Shown here piece after piece: positions 61,304 through 64,000 of a stretch of DNA of 64,000 nt; position 1 is the stretch's first letter, and every line of letters begins with the position of its first letter. The notes under the pieces are model-generated. The model was not told where the DNA came from and searched no databases. It saw nothing but the letters and a program-made list of their open reading frames with translations. The translations under genes and the position numbers were made by a program. Source of the stretch: Oligoflexia bacterium (GTDB lineage: Bacteria; Bdellovibrionota; UBA1018); NCBI GenBank assembly GCA_031292385.1, contig JARLHE010000016.1, forward strand, positions 55,114 through 119,113, written 5' to 3'.

Positions 61304-61718
61304 TTTGGGTCAGATTCAAGGTGATCGAGGAGTTCGTTCCGGTGAGGGTACCGCTCACCACAGTACCGTTCACGGTCAGGTTGCCCGAGAGAATTGCATT
61401 CGCGCCGACAGGCTGGCCAGGCGGGATGGTAAAACTTGTGACGCTGATCGTGCTGCCGTTGACCGTGCCTACGACGGTTCCGCCGATCGACGTGTTCGTG
61501 GTCGCGTATCCTAAGAACTCACCCGTGACCGAACTTCCGGATTGGTAGAGGGTCATGCCGAAAGTTTGTGACGTGATCGACTGCCCGCTCAGGGTTCCGG
61601 TCCATGTTCCGCTGAAGCTCGCGGTTTCGTTGCTGCTTCCGCAGCCTGAGAAGCTCAGTAATGCGCCTACGATTACACAGAGTGCCACACCGATTGAGAG
61701 ACGAAATTTCGTGTTCAT
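61296..61718 (-). CDS. Small lipoprotein, Ser/Thr/Gly-rich beta structure
   Basis: The 140-aa product has a lipobox LSFSGC after a hydrophobic signal. The mature part is made of short beta repeats rich in Thr, Gly and Ser, with blocks such as GTWTGTLSGQSITSQTFGMT and VNGTVVSGTLTGTNSSITL, giving a beta-barrel or lipocalin-like look. It is probably envelope-anchored. Function unknown. Confidence 0.7.
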   Translation of the reverse strand: MNTKFRLSIGVALCVIVGALLSFSGCGSSNETASFSGTWTGTLSGQSITSQTFGMTLYQSGSSVTGEFLGYATTNTSIGGTVVGTVNGSTISVTSFTIPPGQPVGANAILSGNLTVNGTVVSGTLTGTNSSITLNLTQTK

Positions 61719-61762
61719 GCTTTCAATTGTTTACCGGTTGCGACAAATTTTCCACGGAAAAT

Positions 61763-62074
61763 TTACAAAATCACCAGGATATCCTCGATCTGATGGACGG
61801 CCTCGAGCACCTGGATGATCTGATCCGGGCTTTCGGCGGTGAACGCGAAAGTGTAGGCGAGATGATTCCCTTTCGCGCTGACTCGGCACGAAGTCTGCTT
61901 GAGAAACGGATGGTCGGCTTCGAAGCGCTTCGTTCCGGCCTTGAAGGTTTCGCTGTTTTTTCCGACGAACTTCACGGGAAATTCGACCGGAAAGGATTCA
62001 TGGTTCTCGAGCAGGGTGCGAAGCCTGCCAAAATCGGCGCTTTTTTTGGATGTCACGGCTTCCGATCGTAGCAC
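61763..62074 (-). CDS. DUF493 (YbeD-like) family protein
   Basis: The 103-aa product has the DUF493 core, with FPVEFPVKFVGKNSETFK, followed by a ferredoxin-like fold (ADHPFLKQTSCRVSAKGNHL, QVLEAVHQIEDILVIL). YbeD proteins may be regulatory; no role is established. Confidence 0.8.
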   Translation of the reverse strand: MLRSEAVTSKKSADFGRLRTLLENHESFPVEFPVKFVGKNSETFKAGTKRFEADHPFLKQTSCRVSAKGNHLAYTFAFTAESPDQIIQVLEAVHQIEDILVIL

Positions 62075-62089
62075 ATGAGAGACAAGGGG

Positions 62090-62118
62090 TTGACATCGAA
62101 AATGATTCAGTCAAGATG
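62090..62118 (+). promoter_or_regulatory. Candidate promoter of the FadL-like gene
   Basis: A perfect TTGACA (62090-62095) is followed by a weak -10 candidate (AAGATG) after 17 bases, 92 bases before the start codon. Only the -35 is convincing. Confidence 0.35.
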
Positions 62119-62210
62119 GAAGGATCTTTAAGCTGCTCGTTTTATATGTTGCCCGATTGGGTGATTTAGAAGTGATCTATTTGATCTTTTCGAAAGGAAC
62201 TCCATTTCAT

Positions 62211-63482
62211 ATGAAGAGTAAACAATTTACTTACGGTATTGCGGCGATGGCCGGCCTGGCGACATTAACTTCAGGCGTCGCTTTCGGCGCAGGTTTCGAA
62301 AAAAATATTCTTTTCTCGGGTAAATACGCGGGCCGCGCCGGCACCGGTGTTTCCGATGCACGCGGCGCGGAAGCGCTTTTCTTCAATCCCGCCGGTTTGG
62401 CTTCGGGCACTCCCGGTATCGAAGCGACGGGTGACTTCTCTCCAACTTGGGCGAAATTCACCGCCCCGCTCACCCAGTCGGGCGTCGGCGTCAATGGCAA
62501 CACGACCTATGATTCGCTCTATGGCGCGTTCGCTAGCTATAACATCAACGAGCACTGGGGTTTCGGTGTCGGTTCGTACGCCGGCGCCGGCGCGCATGCG
62601 GAATACGATGGCGCGACGCTCTCGTACCCGGGGCTTGGCACCGTGACCAATGACGTTAAAGCGCGAATTTACGATACGGAAGCCTCGATTGGTACCGGTA
62701 TGGAAATTTTGCCGGGCTTACGCCTGGGTGCGGCTTGGCGCGCGACTCACGTCAGCGCGACTTTGAATCAACTGCAAGCGACGACGAGCAGCATTGCTTC
62801 GGTCTCGTTTAACGATCTGGGGGTGTGGCGTTATAATGGATTTCGATTGGGCGCTCAATACACCAATCCCGATAATACCTGGGGCTTAGGGGTTACTTGG
62901 CGGACGGCGGTGAATTTCAACACCGCGGGCAACGTTTCCGGGACCGTGTCCTCCGCGCTGACGGGGGGAACTCCTACCGCGGTTGCAAGCACTCCGGCCA
63001 CTCTCGGATCCACTCTGCCCAGCCAGGTCACCGTGGGCGGCAACTACCAGTTGATGCCGAAAACCCTGAAAGGTTTCCTTGAGTATGTTTGGACGAACTA
63101 TTCGACGGACCAGCAGTTGAGCGTCGGCGGCGTTTTTGCCGGCCAGACTCTTCCGAACCAGGTTCTCGGCTTCACCAATCAATCCAATATCCGTCTCGGC
63201 TTCGAGTGCACCGCGGTTCCGAACTGGGTTTTTCGCGCCGGTTACGTATGGACCAGCCAGGTTACCCCGAATGTTCCGGCAAACCCGGTTCTTGAGCCGC
63301 CGGCACACGCAGACACGATCACGGTTGGCGCGGGAACTACGCTCATCGCGGATCTTCTCGAAGTCAACGGCGCCTTCGAATACGACTGGGTAGATGGCAG
63401 CGGAACCTCGGCTCAGGCAATCGCTGGCGAATACAGCGCCAAGAGCTACGATCTGCACTTGGGCGCGACTGTTCGCTTCTAA
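62211..63482 (+). CDS. FadL-like outer membrane transport protein
   Basis: The 423-aa product has a signal peptide (residues 1-27), the FadL N-terminal pattern SGKYAGRAGTGVSDARGAEA followed by FFNPAGLASG, barrel strands and a C-terminal Phe (LGATVRF). It is predicted to move hydrophobic compounds such as fatty acids across the outer membrane. ATG 62211 follows AAGGAA; the in-frame ATG at 62157 would precede the signal peptide with a poor N-terminus. Confidence 0.87.
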   Translation: MKSKQFTYGIAAMAGLATLTSGVAFGAGFEKNILFSGKYAGRAGTGVSDARGAEALFFNPAGLASGTPGIEATGDFSPTWAKFTAPLTQSGVGVNGNTTYDSLYGAFASYNINEHWGFGVGSYAGAGAHAEYDGATLSYPGLGTVTNDVKARIYDTEASIGTGMEILPGLRLGAAWRATHVSATLNQLQATTSSIASVSFNDLGVWRYNGFRLGAQYTNPDNTWGLGVTWRTAVNFNTAGNVSGTVSSALTGGTPTAVASTPATLGSTLPSQVTVGGNYQLMPKTLKGFLEYVWTNYSTDQQLSVGGVFAGQTLPNQVLGFTNQSNIRLGFECTAVPNWVFRAGYVWTSQVTPNVPANPVLEPPAHADTITVGAGTTLIADLLEVNGAFEYDWVDGSGTSAQAIAGEYSAKSYDLHLGATVRF

Positions 63483-63505
63483 GCTGTAGCGTTTTTGATT
63501 TGAGA

Positions 63506-63541
63506 GGGGCGTCGATCGAAAGGTCGGGGCCCCTTTTTTTT
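63506..63541 (+). terminator. Rho-independent terminator after the FadL-like gene
   Basis: A 12-position stem with one mismatch and a GAAA tetraloop (63506-63533) is followed by eight T residues. Confidence 0.92.
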
Positions 63542-63627
63542 GGGATCAGGCAGCGGGCAGCAGGGATCGGGGTCAGTCATCGGGGAGCGGGAAACCGTAC
63601 CGGGATCAGGTTTCTGTACCGGTACGG
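63542..63627. repeat. Degenerate GGGATCAGG repeats and a palindrome
   Basis: GGGATCAGG or close forms occur at 63542-63550, 63563-63571 and 63602-63610, mixed with CATCGGG units. A GTACCGGTAC palindrome sits at 63616-63625, and CCGTACC (63595-63601) can pair with GGTACGG (63621-63627). The block lies between the terminator and the four-helix-bundle gene. Confidence 0.5.
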
Positions 63628-63635
63628 GCATCGGG

Positions 63636-63932
63636 TTAACTTTGAACCAGTTTGAACAGATGCGCGCCTAGCACATCAGCCTGAGCGCGAAGCGTTTCCA
63701 GGTTTTCCTCAAGATCGATGATGGCTTGAACTTCCCTGAGTGATGCGAAGGCGATGACGTAAAAGCGCTTACGGTCTTTGCGGCTTGAGCGTGCCGAACC
63801 CTCTGACAGGTTAAGTGCCACGCTGCTGCTCGCTCGGAGCAGTTGATCTTTGAGATACCCGGGCAGCGGTTTGAGTTTACAGTCTCGGTGGAGCTGCACG
63901 GCTAATTGGTAACTTCTGAAGTTCTTGAGCAT
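63636..63932 (-). CDS. Four-helix-bundle protein (23S rRNA-intervening-sequence type)
   Basis: The 98-aa product matches the small four-helix-bundle family: SYQLAVQLHRDCKLKPLP, RASSSVALNLSEGSARSSRK, and FYVIAFASLREVQAIID. Such genes are often found in rRNA intervening sequences or alone near repeats. No rRNA lies here. GAGG precedes the ATG. Function unknown. Confidence 0.8.
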   Translation of the reverse strand: MLKNFRSYQLAVQLHRDCKLKPLPGYLKDQLLRASSSVALNLSEGSARSSRKDRKRFYVIAFASLREVQAIIDLEENLETLRAQADVLGAHLFKLVQS

Positions 63933-64000
63933 AAAATAGGTGCCTCTTTGGTTTTTTGTTTTTTGCGAAAATTCGCGTCTCGCCTGGGCGTGGATGCGAA

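Overview
The window looks like a chromosomal segment of a flagellated, didermic (Gram-negative) bacterium with fairly high GC. The order of the flagellar block (fliF-G-H-I-J, a MotE-like gene, fliK-flgD-flgE, fliL-M-N-O-P-Q-R, flhB-flhA-flhF-flhG-fliA), together with many outer-membrane barrels and TolC-type proteins, fits a Bdellovibrionota / former deltaproteobacterial lineage. The lineage is an inference from gene order and protein style; no 16S rRNA gene is present.

Region 1 (1-24.7 kb) is one long, mostly plus-strand flagellar supercluster. It encodes the MS ring, C ring, export ATPase complex, hook-length control and hook, export gate, FlhF/FlhG (number and placement) and a FliA-type sigma factor. 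It is interrupted once, between fliI and fliJ, by a secreted papain-like cysteine peptidase on the opposite strand whose 3' end overlaps fliI. A PilZ-like gene closes the block, tail to tail with fliA. Several strong hairpins sit in the gaps (fliF/fliG, fliK/flgD, upstream of flgE, upstream of fliL).

Region 2 (24.8-31.8 kb) holds an outer-membrane protein/lipoprotein pair, housekeeping genes (coaE, mazG, ybeY, prfB with its programmed +1 frameshift, a PlsC-like acyltransferase), a 155-bp MITE-like inverted-repeat element, a tRNA-Asp gene with a strong terminator, and a decayed C-terminal remnant of 6-phosphogluconate dehydrogenase.

Region 3 (31.8-46.5 kb) is all minus strand. It carries a response regulator/histidine kinase/membrane protein operon, a secreted protein, and a MarR-TolC-adaptor-ABC permease-ATPase efflux operon. 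A Fur-box-preceded operon follows (outer-membrane barrel, FMN-binding protein, ApbE flavin transferase, histidine-bearing membrane protein), probably an iron-responsive flavin electron-transfer system. Next to it are a Dyp-type peroxidase, a soluble chemoreceptor with duplicated PAS domains, and a small conserved-looking protein.

Region 4 (46.5-64 kb) contains a translationally coupled SDR/quinone oxidoreductase pair and a sulfatase-fold phosphotransferase-like membrane enzyme. A second two-component pair converges on an RND pump plus TolC that lacks an adjacent adaptor gene. The rest comprises an outer-membrane protein with a hairpin over its start codon, an M13 metallopeptidase, an Fe-type superoxide dismutase, a DOMON-like protein, a lipoprotein, a DUF493 protein, a FadL-like porin and a four-helix-bundle protein beside degenerate repeats. 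No CRISPR array, rRNA, intact transposase or prophage was found.
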